Numbered from the stretch's first letter, positions 15,269 through 22,534 are shown. The stretch is DNA of 23,436 nucleotides from Candidatus Pelagibacterales bacterium (GCA_016882185.1 VHCC01000004.1:1-23436); one strand, 5' to 3'. Notes: generated by a model from the sequence alone, not told the origin. A program made the numbers and translations.

Positions 15269-15766
15269 ATGAACACACAATCAGAACTTAAAGAAAAATT
15301 AGTAGCAATAAATCGAATTACTAAAGTTGTAAAAGGTGGAAGAAGATTCGGCTTTGCGGCATTGGTTGTTGTTGGAAATCAAAAAGGTTTGGTTGGTTAT
15401 GGACATGGCAAAGCAAAACAAGTTCCAGATGCTATTAAAAAAGCTTCAGAAGAAGCCAAAAGTTCATTAGTAAAGATTCCGTTAAGAGAAGGAAGAACAA
15501 TCCATCATGATACTTATGGTAAAAGTGGATCTGGAAAAGTTCTTCTTAGAAGCGCACCTGCAGGTACTGGAATTATCGCCGGAGGTGCTATTAGAGCAAT
15601 TTGCGAAATGCTAGGTATGCAAGATATTGTTGCAAAATCAATTGGATCATCAAATCCTTACAATGTTGTTAGAGCATGTATGTTTGCATTGTCTAAACAA
15701 AGATCTCCTAAAGATATTTCTATTCTGCGAGGAAAAAAAATTAGCGAAGTAGTGGCAAGAAGATAA
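15269..15766 (+). CDS. rpsE: 30S ribosomal protein S5
   Basis: Small-subunit protein involved in mRNA unwinding and decoding accuracy. 165 residues. The double-stranded-RNA-binding N-terminal domain has KVVKGGRRFGFAALVVVGNQ followed by KGLVGYGHGKAKQVP, and the C-terminal domain has KVLLRSAPAGTGIIAGGAIR and SSNPYNVVRA. It begins after a TAA-TTT-ATG-type junction (taatttatg). Only three bases lie between its stop and rplO, so the usual rpmD gene (L30) is not here. Confidence 0.98.
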   Translation: MNTQSELKEKLVAINRITKVVKGGRRFGFAALVVVGNQKGLVGYGHGKAKQVPDAIKKASEEAKSSLVKIPLREGRTIHHDTYGKSGSGKVLLRSAPAGTGIIAGGAIRAICEMLGMQDIVAKSIGSSNPYNVVRACMFALSKQRSPKDISILRGKKISEVVARR

Positions 15767-15769
15767 AAT

Positions 15770-16246
15770 ATGAAATTAAATACATTAAACGTATCTCTTT
15801 ATAAAAAAGGAAAAAGATATGGTAGAGGAATAGGTTCTGGAAAAGGTAAGACTGCAGGTCGAGGTGTTAAAGGACAAAAAGCAAGATCTGGTGTATCGAT
15901 TAAGAGTTTTGAAGGGGGTCAAATGCCTCTTTATAGAAGACTTCCTAAAAGAGGTTTTAATGCAATTATAAAGAAACATTCTTATGATCAGATGATTATA
16001 AATTTAAATGATATTCAACATTTAATAGAAAAAAAAAAGCTAGATATAGCATCTAAAGTTACATTAGATAGTCTTAGAAAAGTTAAAAATATTAAAAATA
16101 ATTTTAAAAAATTAAAAATTTTAGGAAATGGTGAAATTAAATCAAAAATACAAATAGAGGCACATCAAATCAGCGCATCCGCTAAAAATAAGATTGAAAA
16201 AGCAGGCGGTAGCGTTAATTTATTGAAACAAGCAGAGGCTAAATAG
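15770..16246 (+). CDS. rplO: 50S ribosomal protein L15
   Basis: Late-assembly large-subunit protein. 158 residues. The Gly/Arg/Lys-rich N-terminal extension GRGIGSGKGKTAGRGVKGQK is diagnostic, followed by GFEGGQMPLYRRLPKRGFNA, while the C-terminal half (from about residue 80) is Lys/Asn/Ile-rich and diverged but keeps HQISASAKNKIEKAGGSV. It contains a run of ten A at 16029-16038. secY follows after eight bases. Confidence 0.97.
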   Translation: MKLNTLNVSLYKKGKRYGRGIGSGKGKTAGRGVKGQKARSGVSIKSFEGGQMPLYRRLPKRGFNAIIKKHSYDQMIINLNDIQHLIEKKKLDIASKVTLDSLRKVKNIKNNFKKLKILGNGEIKSKIQIEAHQISASAKNKIEKAGGSVNLLKQAEAK

Positions 16247-16254
16247 TTTTTTTT

Positions 16255-17565
16255 ATGTCTAGTTCTTTTGCGTCAGTTGACACATTAAAGTCGAATTCAT
16301 CATTAGACGATCTTAAAAAAAGGATTTTTTATACTTTATTTATTCTAATTATTTATAGATTTTGTACCTATGTTCCTCTGCCAGGTATAGATGCACAAGC
16401 TTTAAAGGGTCTAATATCTGATAATCAAAGGTCGCTTCTCGGTATGTTCAATCTATTTGCTGGAGGAGCTGTATCGAGAATGGCAATTTTTGCTTTAGGT
16501 ATTATGCCATACATTTCTTCATCAATTATCATTCAATTATTAACTGGAGTTACAGATTATTTTAAAAATCTTAAAAACTCTGGAGAAATAGGTAGAAGAA
16601 AGATTACTCAATACACTAGATATGGAACAGTTCTTTTAGCCTTAGTTCAGGGATATGGAGTTGCAGTTAGTTTAGAAAATTCACAAGGAATTGTTTTAGA
16701 AGCAGGTTTTTACTTTAAATTAGTTACAACAATTACTTTGCTAACAGGGACAATGTTTTTAATGTGGCTTGGAGAACAAATTACTGCACGAGGCATAGGT
16801 AATGGCATTTCATTAATTATTTTTGCAGGTATTGTTGCAGAAATTCCAGGCGCATTAGCTTCTACTTTTGAATTAGGTAGAACAGGAGCAATTTCTGCCG
16901 GAGTATTATTAGTAATTATAGCAATTTTAATTGGAGCTATATATTTTATAGTTTTTGTAGAACGTGCTCAAAGAAAAATTTTAATTAATTATCCTAAAAG
17001 ACAAATAGGAAATAAATTATATGGGGGAGATGCTTCTCATCTTCCACTGAAAGTTAATACCGCAGGTGTAATTCCAGCAATTTTTGCATCTGCTCTTTTG
17101 ATTTTGCCGATTACAATTTCTAACTTTGCATCATCTTCAAATGAAATTGTTGTTGGGATTACATCTATGCTTGGGCAAGGAAAACCCCTGTATATGATAA
17201 TATATGCAGCTGGAATAATATTTTTTTCTTTTTTTTATACTTCAATAATTTTTAATCCAAAAGAAACAGCAGAAAATTTAAGAAAATATGGAGGTTTTGT
17301 TCCAGGAATTAGACCCGGTGAACAGACTGAACAATTTATAGATCAATTACTATTTAAATTAACTGCAATCGGCTCTTTATACTTGGTACTAATATGTTTG
17401 TTACCAGAATTTATAATTGCTAATTATCCAATACCATTTTATTTAGGAGGAACATCACTTCTTATAGTAGCAGTTGTTGCAATGGATACAGTTGCTCAAG
17501 TACAAACAAGATTAATGAGTCAACAATACGAAAGTTTAATTAAAAAAACAAAATTTAATCGTTAA
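16255..17565 (+). CDS. secY: Protein translocase channel subunit SecY
   Basis: Central pore of the Sec translocon in the inner membrane, partner of SecE, SecG and SecA. 436 residues with about ten hydrophobic segments. Family landmarks are YRFCTYVPLPGID (first segment and plug region), FNLFAGGAVSRMAIFALGIM, GEQITARGIGNGISLIIFAG and the cytoplasmic loop GGFVPGIRPGEQTEQFID. The N-terminal 15 residues are Ser-rich and not conserved. The gap after rplO is only TTTTTTTT-like (eight bases), with the nearest GAGG inside rplO. The stop overlaps the adk start (TAATG). It fits the usual spc-operon end. Confidence 0.98.
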   Translation: MSSSFASVDTLKSNSSLDDLKKRIFYTLFILIIYRFCTYVPLPGIDAQALKGLISDNQRSLLGMFNLFAGGAVSRMAIFALGIMPYISSSIIIQLLTGVTDYFKNLKNSGEIGRRKITQYTRYGTVLLALVQGYGVAVSLENSQGIVLEAGFYFKLVTTITLLTGTMFLMWLGEQITARGIGNGISLIIFAGIVAEIPGALASTFELGRTGAISAGVLLVIIAILIGAIYFIVFVERAQRKILINYPKRQIGNKLYGGDASHLPLKVNTAGVIPAIFASALLILPITISNFASSSNEIVVGITSMLGQGKPLYMIIYAAGIIFFSFFYTSIIFNPKETAENLRKYGGFVPGIRPGEQTEQFIDQLLFKLTAIGSLYLVLICLLPEFIIANYPIPFYLGGTSLLIVAVVAMDTVAQVQTRLMSQQYESLIKKTKFNR

Positions 17566-18218
17566 TGAATCTTGTTATTTTTGGGCCACCTGGAGCAGGA
17601 AAAGGAACGCAATCAGCAAAACTAGTTAAAGAATTTAATTTATTTCAATTATCAACGGGTGATTTACTTAGAGATGAAGTTAGTAAAAAAACTGATTTTG
17701 GAAATAAAATTGAAGAAATTATGAAATCTGGCGGTTTAGTTTCTGATGAAATTATTAATAACTTAATCGAAAATAAAATTTCAAATTCTCAGTATAAGAA
17801 TAGAATTATTTTTGATGGATTTCCAAGAAATCTTGAACAGGCTAGAAGTTTAGACAGTTTATTAAAAAAATATAATCAACAAATGAGTTTGGCTCTTAAT
17901 TTAAAAGTAGATAACCAAATTTTAATTAAAAGAATTACTGGAAGAGTCACTTGTTCAATATGCAATAAAACATTTAATACTTTTTTTGACCCGCCAAAAA
18001 AATGTGATCTTAAAAATTGTGATCAAAAAAATCTTATTACTAGATCGGATGATAATGAAGAAACAATTGCAAAAAGATTAAAAACTTATGATGAAAAAAC
18101 TTTTCCAGTCCTAGACTACTACTTAAAGAAAGGAATAATGAAAAATATAGACGGTATGCAAGAAATTAATGCAATTAGTGATCAATTATTCACGTTAATC
18201 CGTGCCATACGTGGTTGA
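17565..18218 (+). CDS. adk: Adenylate kinase with Cys-rich LID
   Basis: Interconverts ATP + AMP and 2 ADP, supplying nucleotide balance in the cytoplasm. 217 residues, the long form. The P-loop is GPPGAGKGT (7-15). STGDLLR and FDGFPRN bind AMP, and RSDDNEET is the conserved Arg-Asp region. The LID has four Cys: C130, C133, C147 and C152. The spacing CX2C-X13-CX4C differs from the familiar zinc LID, where the second pair sits at 150 and 153; here residue 150 is Lys and 153 is Asp. The gene overlaps secY by one base, and its TGA stop lies inside the -35 box of the rpsM promoter. Confidence 0.97.
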   Translation: MNLVIFGPPGAGKGTQSAKLVKEFNLFQLSTGDLLRDEVSKKTDFGNKIEEIMKSGGLVSDEIINNLIENKISNSQYKNRIIFDGFPRNLEQARSLDSLLKKYNQQMSLALNLKVDNQILIKRITGRVTCSICNKTFNTFFDPPKKCDLKNCDQKNLITRSDDNEETIAKRLKTYDEKTFPVLDYYLKKGIMKNIDGMQEINAISDQLFTLIRAIRG

Positions 18219-18242
18219 CTTTGATAGCTTGATTCATATAAT
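18215..18242 (+). promoter_or_regulatory. Sigma70-type promoter for rpsM-rpsK-rpoA-rplQ
   Basis: TTGACT (18215-18220) and TATAAT (18237-18242) are 16 bases apart, essentially consensus. The start of transcription would be near 18249, leaving a leader of about 24 A/T-rich nt before rpsM. The -35 box contains the TGA stop of adk. Immediately upstream, CACG (18191-18194) can pair with CGTG (18201-18204), and CCATACGTGG (18205-18214) is partly palindromic. Whether these matter for control is unknown. Motif is seen; activity is inferred. Confidence 0.75.
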
Positions 18243-18272
18243 CGCATTTTTTCAAAATTAATTTTTTAATTT

Positions 18273-18653
18273 ATGGCTCGTATAGCTGGGGTGAATATTC
18301 CTCAAAATAAAGTTGTCAAAACTGCTCTTACTTATATTCACGGTATTGGAGATAAAACTGCAAATGATATTTGCACAGAGTTAAAAATTGATAAAAATAA
18401 AAGAACAAATGCTTTAACAGATGATGAGGTTTTAAAAATTAGAGAATTTATTGATAGCAAATACTCCGTTGAAGGGGATCTTAGAAGAAATGTGTCATTA
18501 GATATTAAAAGATTAAAAGATCTTGGAACCTACAGAGGATCAAGACATAGAAAAAGACTTCCCGTTAGAGGACAGAGAACACATTCCAACGCAAGAACAA
18601 GAAAAGGTAAAGCTATCGCAATTGCAGGAAAAAAATTAACTAGTATGAAATAA
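18273..18653 (+). CDS. rpsM: 30S ribosomal protein S13
   Basis: Small-subunit head protein contacting P-site tRNA and bridging to L5. 126 residues. ARIAGVNIPQNKVVKTALTY followed by IHGIG, then YRGSRHRKRLPVRGQRTHSN and ARTRKGKAIAIAGKK, are fully typical. First gene after the second promoter, with a TAATTTATG context and no Shine-Dalgarno in its short AT-only leader. rpsK follows after four bases. Confidence 0.98.
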   Translation: MARIAGVNIPQNKVVKTALTYIHGIGDKTANDICTELKIDKNKRTNALTDDEVLKIREFIDSKYSVEGDLRRNVSLDIKRLKDLGTYRGSRHRKRLPVRGQRTHSNARTRKGKAIAIAGKKLTSMK

Positions 18654-18657
18654 TTTA

Positions 18658-19134
18658 ATGGCTGAAGATAAAAATATTAAAGACAAAAAACCAAAAACTG
18701 ATACTGCTGCTGCACCGGCAAAAGATGCTAAACAAGAAGCTGGTGGGATTAAAAAAAAATTAAAAGTTAAGAAAAAAGAAAAGAAAAATGTCATAAACGG
18801 AAATGTTTATGTAAATGCAACTTTTAATAACACAATCGTAACGATTACAGATAAGCAGGGCAATGTAATTTCATGGTCATCTGCTGGATCTAAAGGTTTT
18901 AAAGGATCCAGAAAATCTACACCATACGCAGCTCAAGTAGCGGCAGACGATGCTGCTGGTAAAGCCTTAGAGCATGGTTTAAAAAATATTACAGTTGAGG
19001 TTAAAGGACCTGGTTCAGGGCGTGAAACTGCTCTTAGAGCGTTACAAGCAAGAGGTTTTAAAATTACCTCTATTAAGGATATGAGTCCGATGCCACATAA
19101 TGGTTGTAGGCCTCCAAAGAAAAGACGAGTTTAA
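18658..19134 (+). CDS. rpsK: 30S ribosomal protein S11 with N-terminal extension
   Basis: Small-subunit platform protein near the E site. 158 residues compared with 129 in E. coli. The conserved part begins around V45 (NGNVYVNATFNNTIVTITDK) and includes GPGSGRETALRALQARGFKI and the C-terminal MPHNGCRPPKKRRV. About 29 additional residues at the N-terminus are rich in Lys, Asp and Ala (MAEDKNIKDKKPKTDTAAAP onward). No alternative in-frame ATG lies closer to the core, so the extension is probably translated. The start follows rpsM in a taatttaATG context with no Shine-Dalgarno. Confidence 0.95.
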   Translation: MAEDKNIKDKKPKTDTAAAPAKDAKQEAGGIKKKLKVKKKEKKNVINGNVYVNATFNNTIVTITDKQGNVISWSSAGSKGFKGSRKSTPYAAQVAADDAAGKALEHGLKNITVEVKGPGSGRETALRALQARGFKITSIKDMSPMPHNGCRPPKKRRV

Positions 19135-19146
19135 TAATAACTAAAT

Positions 19147-19152
19147 AGGAGA
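19147..19152 (+). promoter_or_regulatory. Shine-Dalgarno site that fixes the rpoA TTG start
   Basis: AGGAGA lies six bases before the TTG at 19159. It is a good match at ideal spacing in the 24-base rpsK-rpoA gap and, with the protein alignment, decides for a TTG start. Confidence 0.7.
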
Positions 19153-19158
19153 AGTAAC

Positions 19159-20172
19159 TTGATAGATAAAAATTGGAAAGAACTCATTAAACCATCTAAA
19201 TTAAATATTACTCAAAGTGATGATAAAAAACATGCTAAAATTATCGCTGAACCTTTAGAAAAAGGGTACGCTTTAACCCTAGGAAATGCATTAAGAAGAG
19301 TTTTGTTATCTTCAGTTCAAGGTACTGCTGTAACAGCTATTCAAATTGATGGAGTACTACATGAATTCTCCTCAATCGACGGTGTTAGAGAAGATGTCAC
19401 TGATATTGTTCTTAATGTTAAAGCTTTAGCTTTGAATTTAAAAACTTCAGGACCAAAAAAATTAATTTTAGATGCGAAAGGCCCTGGTGAGATTAAAGCA
19501 AAAATGATTACTTCAAATCCTGACATTGAAATATTAAACCCAGATTTAGTAATTTGTAACTTAGATGAAAAAACTAAATTTCATATGGAATTAACAGTTA
19601 ATACTGGAAAAGGTTACGTTCCTGCAGATAGAAATAAAGCTAGCAATTCTCCATTAGGATTAATAGCAATAGATGCTGTTTTTAGCCCAGTTAAGAGAGT
19701 TTCTTACAATGTATCCAACGCGAGAGAAGGACTAACCTTGGATTATGATAAATTAACAATGGAAGTTGAAACAAATGGTTCAGTAACAGCTGAGGATGCA
19801 GTTGCGTTTGCAGCAAGAATTTTACAAGATCAATTAGCTATGTTTGTTAACTTTGATGAACCAGTTGCAACAATTCAAGAGAAAAAAACTTCTGAACCTG
19901 AGTTTAACAGAAACTTGCTTAGAAGAGTTGATGAATTAGAACTATCCGTAAGATCAATGAATTGTCTTAAAAATGATAATATTATTTACATTGGAGATTT
20001 AGTTCAAAAGAGTGAAAGTGAAATGCTAAGAACTCCTAATTTTGGTAGAAAATCATTGAATGAAATTAAAGAAGTTCTTACAACAATGTCTTTATATCTT
20101 GGTATGGAAGTTCCAAATTGGCCACCAGAAAATATTGCTGAACTTTCTAAAAAATTAGAAGATAACTATTAA
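19159..20172 (+). CDS. rpoA: DNA-directed RNA polymerase subunit alpha
   Basis: Scaffold subunit that dimerises to start RNA polymerase assembly and contacts UP elements and activators through its C-terminal domain. 337 residues. The N-terminal domain has LEKGYALTLGNALRRVLLSS and VLHEFSSIDGVREDV. The C-terminal domain has LSVRSMNCLKNDNIIYIGDL, with the DNA-contacting Arg at position 265 exactly as in E. coli, and FGRKSLNEIKEVL. The start is TTG: the reading MIDKNWKELIKPSKL matches the family N-terminus and an AGGAGA site lies six bases upstream. rplQ follows after five bases. Confidence 0.98.
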   Translation: MIDKNWKELIKPSKLNITQSDDKKHAKIIAEPLEKGYALTLGNALRRVLLSSVQGTAVTAIQIDGVLHEFSSIDGVREDVTDIVLNVKALALNLKTSGPKKLILDAKGPGEIKAKMITSNPDIEILNPDLVICNLDEKTKFHMELTVNTGKGYVPADRNKASNSPLGLIAIDAVFSPVKRVSYNVSNAREGLTLDYDKLTMEVETNGSVTAEDAVAFAARILQDQLAMFVNFDEPVATIQEKKTSEPEFNRNLLRRVDELELSVRSMNCLKNDNIIYIGDLVQKSESEMLRTPNFGRKSLNEIKEVLTTMSLYLGMEVPNWPPENIAELSKKLEDNY

Positions 20173-20177
20173 TTATA

Positions 20178-20618
20178 ATGAGACACAAAATTGCTCATAG
20201 AAAGTTAAACAGAACTTCAGAACACCGTAAAGCTTTGTTTAAAAATATGCTTAATTCTTTGATTAAGCACGAACAAATTAAAACAACTTTACCAAAAGCA
20301 AAAGAGTTAAAGCCATTAATTGATAAAGTTATTACCATTGGTAAAAAGAAAGATTTATCAGCTAGAAGATCTTTAATTTCAAAGTTGCAAGATGAAGATT
20401 CAGCTGAAAAATTAATTACAGTTTTGTCTAAGAGATATGAAAATAGAAAAGGTGGCTATTCTAGAATTGTTAGAACAAGAAATCGTTTTGGTGACAATTC
20501 AACAATGGCATATATCGAATTAGTAGATAAAGATTTTAATGCAAAAGGACAAGATTCAGGTCCAGTTCAAAAAAAACCTGAGCAACCAAAGGAAGAAGCT
20601 CAACAGTTAAGCAAGTAA
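20178..20618 (+). CDS. rplQ: 50S ribosomal protein L17
   Basis: Large-subunit protein at the exit side. 146 residues; the core MRHKIAHRKLNRTSEHRKAL followed by FKNMLNSLIKHEQIKTTLPK ends near residue 118 at the MAYIELVD motif. A tail of about 25 residues rich in Lys, Glu, Gln and Pro follows; L17 tails vary widely in length between bacteria. Last ribosomal gene of the cluster. No terminator is visible before crcB, which begins seven bases later. Confidence 0.97.
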   Translation: MRHKIAHRKLNRTSEHRKALFKNMLNSLIKHEQIKTTLPKAKELKPLIDKVITIGKKKDLSARRSLISKLQDEDSAEKLITVLSKRYENRKGGYSRIVRTRNRFGDNSTMAYIELVDKDFNAKGQDSGPVQKKPEQPKEEAQQLSK

Positions 20619-20625
20619 ACAATTA

Positions 20626-21006
20626 ATGAAGTCTTATTTATTAATTGCTTTATTTGGTGCCTTTGGAACTTTAGCAAGATATTCAGTTATACAAATTACT
20701 CCAAAAATTTTTCAAACTATCTTTCCAATTGGAACTCTTACAGTCAATTTATTAGGTTGTTTTTTAATTGGTTTAGTTTCCGGAATATTAGATACAAAGT
20801 TTTTAACAATTGATGAGAATTTTAAAAATTATATTACTATTGGATTTTTAGGAGGCTTCACAACATTTTCATCTTTTTCTCAAGACTTTTTTAATCTTAT
20901 TAATAGCTCGAATTATTTATTTGCTTTTAGTTATATTTTTATTTCAGTTTTTTTTGGATTAATGATGTTTTATTTAGGAGATAAGTTTATTCATATCATT
21001 TCATAA
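20626..21006 (+). CDS. crcB: Fluoride ion channel FluC/CrcB
   Basis: Small dual-topology membrane channel that exports fluoride. 126 residues, about four hydrophobic helices. The family motifs are GAFGTLARY (11-19), GTLTVNLLGCF (36-46, with the pore Asn at 41) and GFLGGFTTFSSFS (73-85, with the Phe residues that line the fluoride path at 81 and 84). No fluoride riboswitch is visible in the seven-base gap upstream, so expression is presumably by read-through from the rplQ operon. Its stop overlaps the rluC start (TAATG). Confidence 0.95.
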   Translation: MKSYLLIALFGAFGTLARYSVIQITPKIFQTIFPIGTLTVNLLGCFLIGLVSGILDTKFLTIDENFKNYITIGFLGGFTTFSSFSQDFFNLINSSNYLFAFSYIFISVFFGLMMFYLGDKFIHIIS

Positions 21007-21935
21007 TGGAGCCGAAGCATATTTTTAAAATTGAAGAAGATTTTGAGAATATTCGTTTCGATAAATGGTTTAAAAAAAAAGTAAAGGCTTTACCTCAGTC
21101 ACTAATTGAAAGAACGTTAAGAAAAGGCAAAATTCTAGTTAACGGTAAAAAAGTTAAAAGTTCATATAAAATACAAATAAATGATGAAATTAAAGTGTTT
21201 GTGGACATCGATAATGATGAAAAGATAATAAAAAAAAAATTTTCATATTTACCTTCAAAGAAAGATTACGAATTAATTAAAAATAATATTTTATTTGAGA
21301 ATGAGTACTATTTAGTTTTAAACAAGCCTTATAACTTAGCTGTTCAATCAGGAACTAAAACAGGAAAAAATATTTTTGATATATTAAAGAATTATTCAGA
21401 GACGGAATATCCGACTCCTTATTTAGTTCATAGATTAGACGCTGAAACTACTGGAATTCTAATTATAAGCAAAACACATAAAAGCGCTAAATTTTTTTCA
21501 GATTTATTTAAAAATCAGACTATAAAAAAAAGTTATTTAGCTGTAGTCGAGGGTGTTTTAAATGATAAAATTGGTACATTAAGAAATGAACTTAGTTATG
21601 TTGAAAATAATAAAGAAAAAATATATTTATCAATTACCAATTATAAAGTTGTTTCGGAATCAAACGACTACTCATTAATATTATTAAATCCTGATACAGG
21701 TAGAAAACATCAGTTGAGAAGGCAGTTGAGTTTCATAAAACATCCTATTTTGGGAGAAAAAAAATATACAAATAAAGGCTTAAATAAATCTAAAGAGCTT
21801 CATTTAATGCTTCATGCTTATAAAGTTGAGTTTTTAATAAATAGTAAAAAAATAATACATAATGCAGAGCTTCCATTATATTTTAAAAGTTTCTGTAAGG
21901 AAAAAGGATTATTTCACGATTTAAATAATTTATAA
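21006..21935 (+). CDS. rluC: RluC/RluD-family 23S rRNA pseudouridine synthase
   Basis: Converts specific uridines of 23S rRNA to pseudouridine. 309 residues. An S4-like RNA-binding domain covers about residues 17-70 (IERTLRKGKILVNGKKVKSS), followed by the catalytic domain with VLNKPYNLAVQSG and HRLDAETTGILI, where D145 is the expected nucleophile. The GRKHQLRRQL motif is also present. The S4 domain and the crcB neighbour fit RluC better than RluA, but the exact target uridines cannot be read from sequence. Coupled to crcB by TAATG. Contains a run of ten A at 21230-21239. Its 3' end overlaps lipB on the other strand by 22 bases. Confidence 0.9.
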   Translation: MEPKHIFKIEEDFENIRFDKWFKKKVKALPQSLIERTLRKGKILVNGKKVKSSYKIQINDEIKVFVDIDNDEKIIKKKFSYLPSKKDYELIKNNILFENEYYLVLNKPYNLAVQSGTKTGKNIFDILKNYSETEYPTPYLVHRLDAETTGILIISKTHKSAKFFSDLFKNQTIKKSYLAVVEGVLNDKIGTLRNELSYVENNKEKIYLSITNYKVVSESNDYSLILLNPDTGRKHQLRRQLSFIKHPILGEKKYTNKGLNKSKELHLMLHAYKVEFLINSKKIIHNAELPLYFKSFCKEKGLFHDLNNL

Positions 21936-22534
21936 AAATTTTCTTTTATAGAGCTATTAATTCTTTCATCATTTGGAACTGTGCATAAATCTGAAATATT
22001 AATAATTCCTTTATTTGATATTCCGCAGGGTATTATTCCTCGATAGTCCGATTTGTTAACATTAATATTTACAGAGAAGCCATGATAGGCAATCCATTTC
22101 TTAACTTTGATACCGATTGCAGCAATTTTATTTTCTTCATTATTTTTTTTAACCCAAATGCCAATATTATTGGGATCAGCATATGATGAGATATTAAAAT
22201 CATTAAGAATTGCAATAATCCATTTTTCTACATTACGTACAAATTTTTTAATTTCTCTTTCACGTTTGTTAAGATTAATAACAAAATAAACAATTTTTTG
22301 TCCGGGTCCATGATATGTAAATTTTCCACCGCGATTTGTTTCGACTACTGGAAATAAGTTCGGTATTAACAAATCTTTATCAGTTGCGCTTATACCTTTG
22401 GTATAAACGGAATCGTGTTCTAATATCCAGATAAGTTCATCATCTAAATTAGCATGAACCTTTTCTACTCTTTTTTCTAAAAAATCTAAGGCTTCTTTAT
22501 AAGCAACAGACTTTTGTGATATCTTAATTTGCAT
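21914..22534 (-). CDS. lipB: Octanoyl-[acyl-carrier-protein]:protein octanoyltransferase LipB
   Basis: Transfers the octanoyl group from acyl carrier protein to lipoyl domains, the first step of lipoate synthesis, needed by 2-oxoacid dehydrogenases and the glycine cleavage system. 206 residues. Family motifs are EHDSVYTKG (39-47), RGGKFTYHGPGQ (68-79), KIAAIGIKVKKWIAYHGFSV with the catalytic Lys at 136, and GIIPCGI with the catalytic Cys at 170 (E. coli 135 and 169). The start codon overlaps the panC stop (TAATG on the minus strand), so the two are co-translated. It ends 22 bases inside the convergent rluC gene. Confidence 0.96.
   Translation of the reverse strand: MQIKISQKSVAYKEALDFLEKRVEKVHANLDDELIWILEHDSVYTKGISATDKDLLIPNLFPVVETNRGGKFTYHGPGQKIVYFVINLNKREREIKKFVRNVEKWIIAILNDFNISSYADPNNIGIWVKKNNEENKIAAIGIKVKKWIAYHGFSVNINVNKSDYRGIIPCGISNKGIINISDLCTVPNDERINSSIKENFYKLFKS
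21931..21950. terminator. AT-only hairpin at the rluC/lipB convergent boundary (weak)
   Basis: TATAAAA (21931-21937) pairs perfectly with TTTTATA (21944-21950) around a six-base loop, exactly where the two convergent genes meet. It has no GC pairs and no clean U-tract on either side, so a terminator role is only suggested by position. Confidence 0.2.

Noticed and set aside
16275..16310. TTGACA inside the start of secY as an internal promoter
   Set aside because: No acceptable -10 box at 15-19 bases, and the sequence is explained by codons for Val-Asp-Thr.
22107..22289. Plus-strand 60-codon hydrophobic frame opposite lipB
   Set aside because: Shadow of lipB, whose motifs and catalytic residues are clear on the minus strand.
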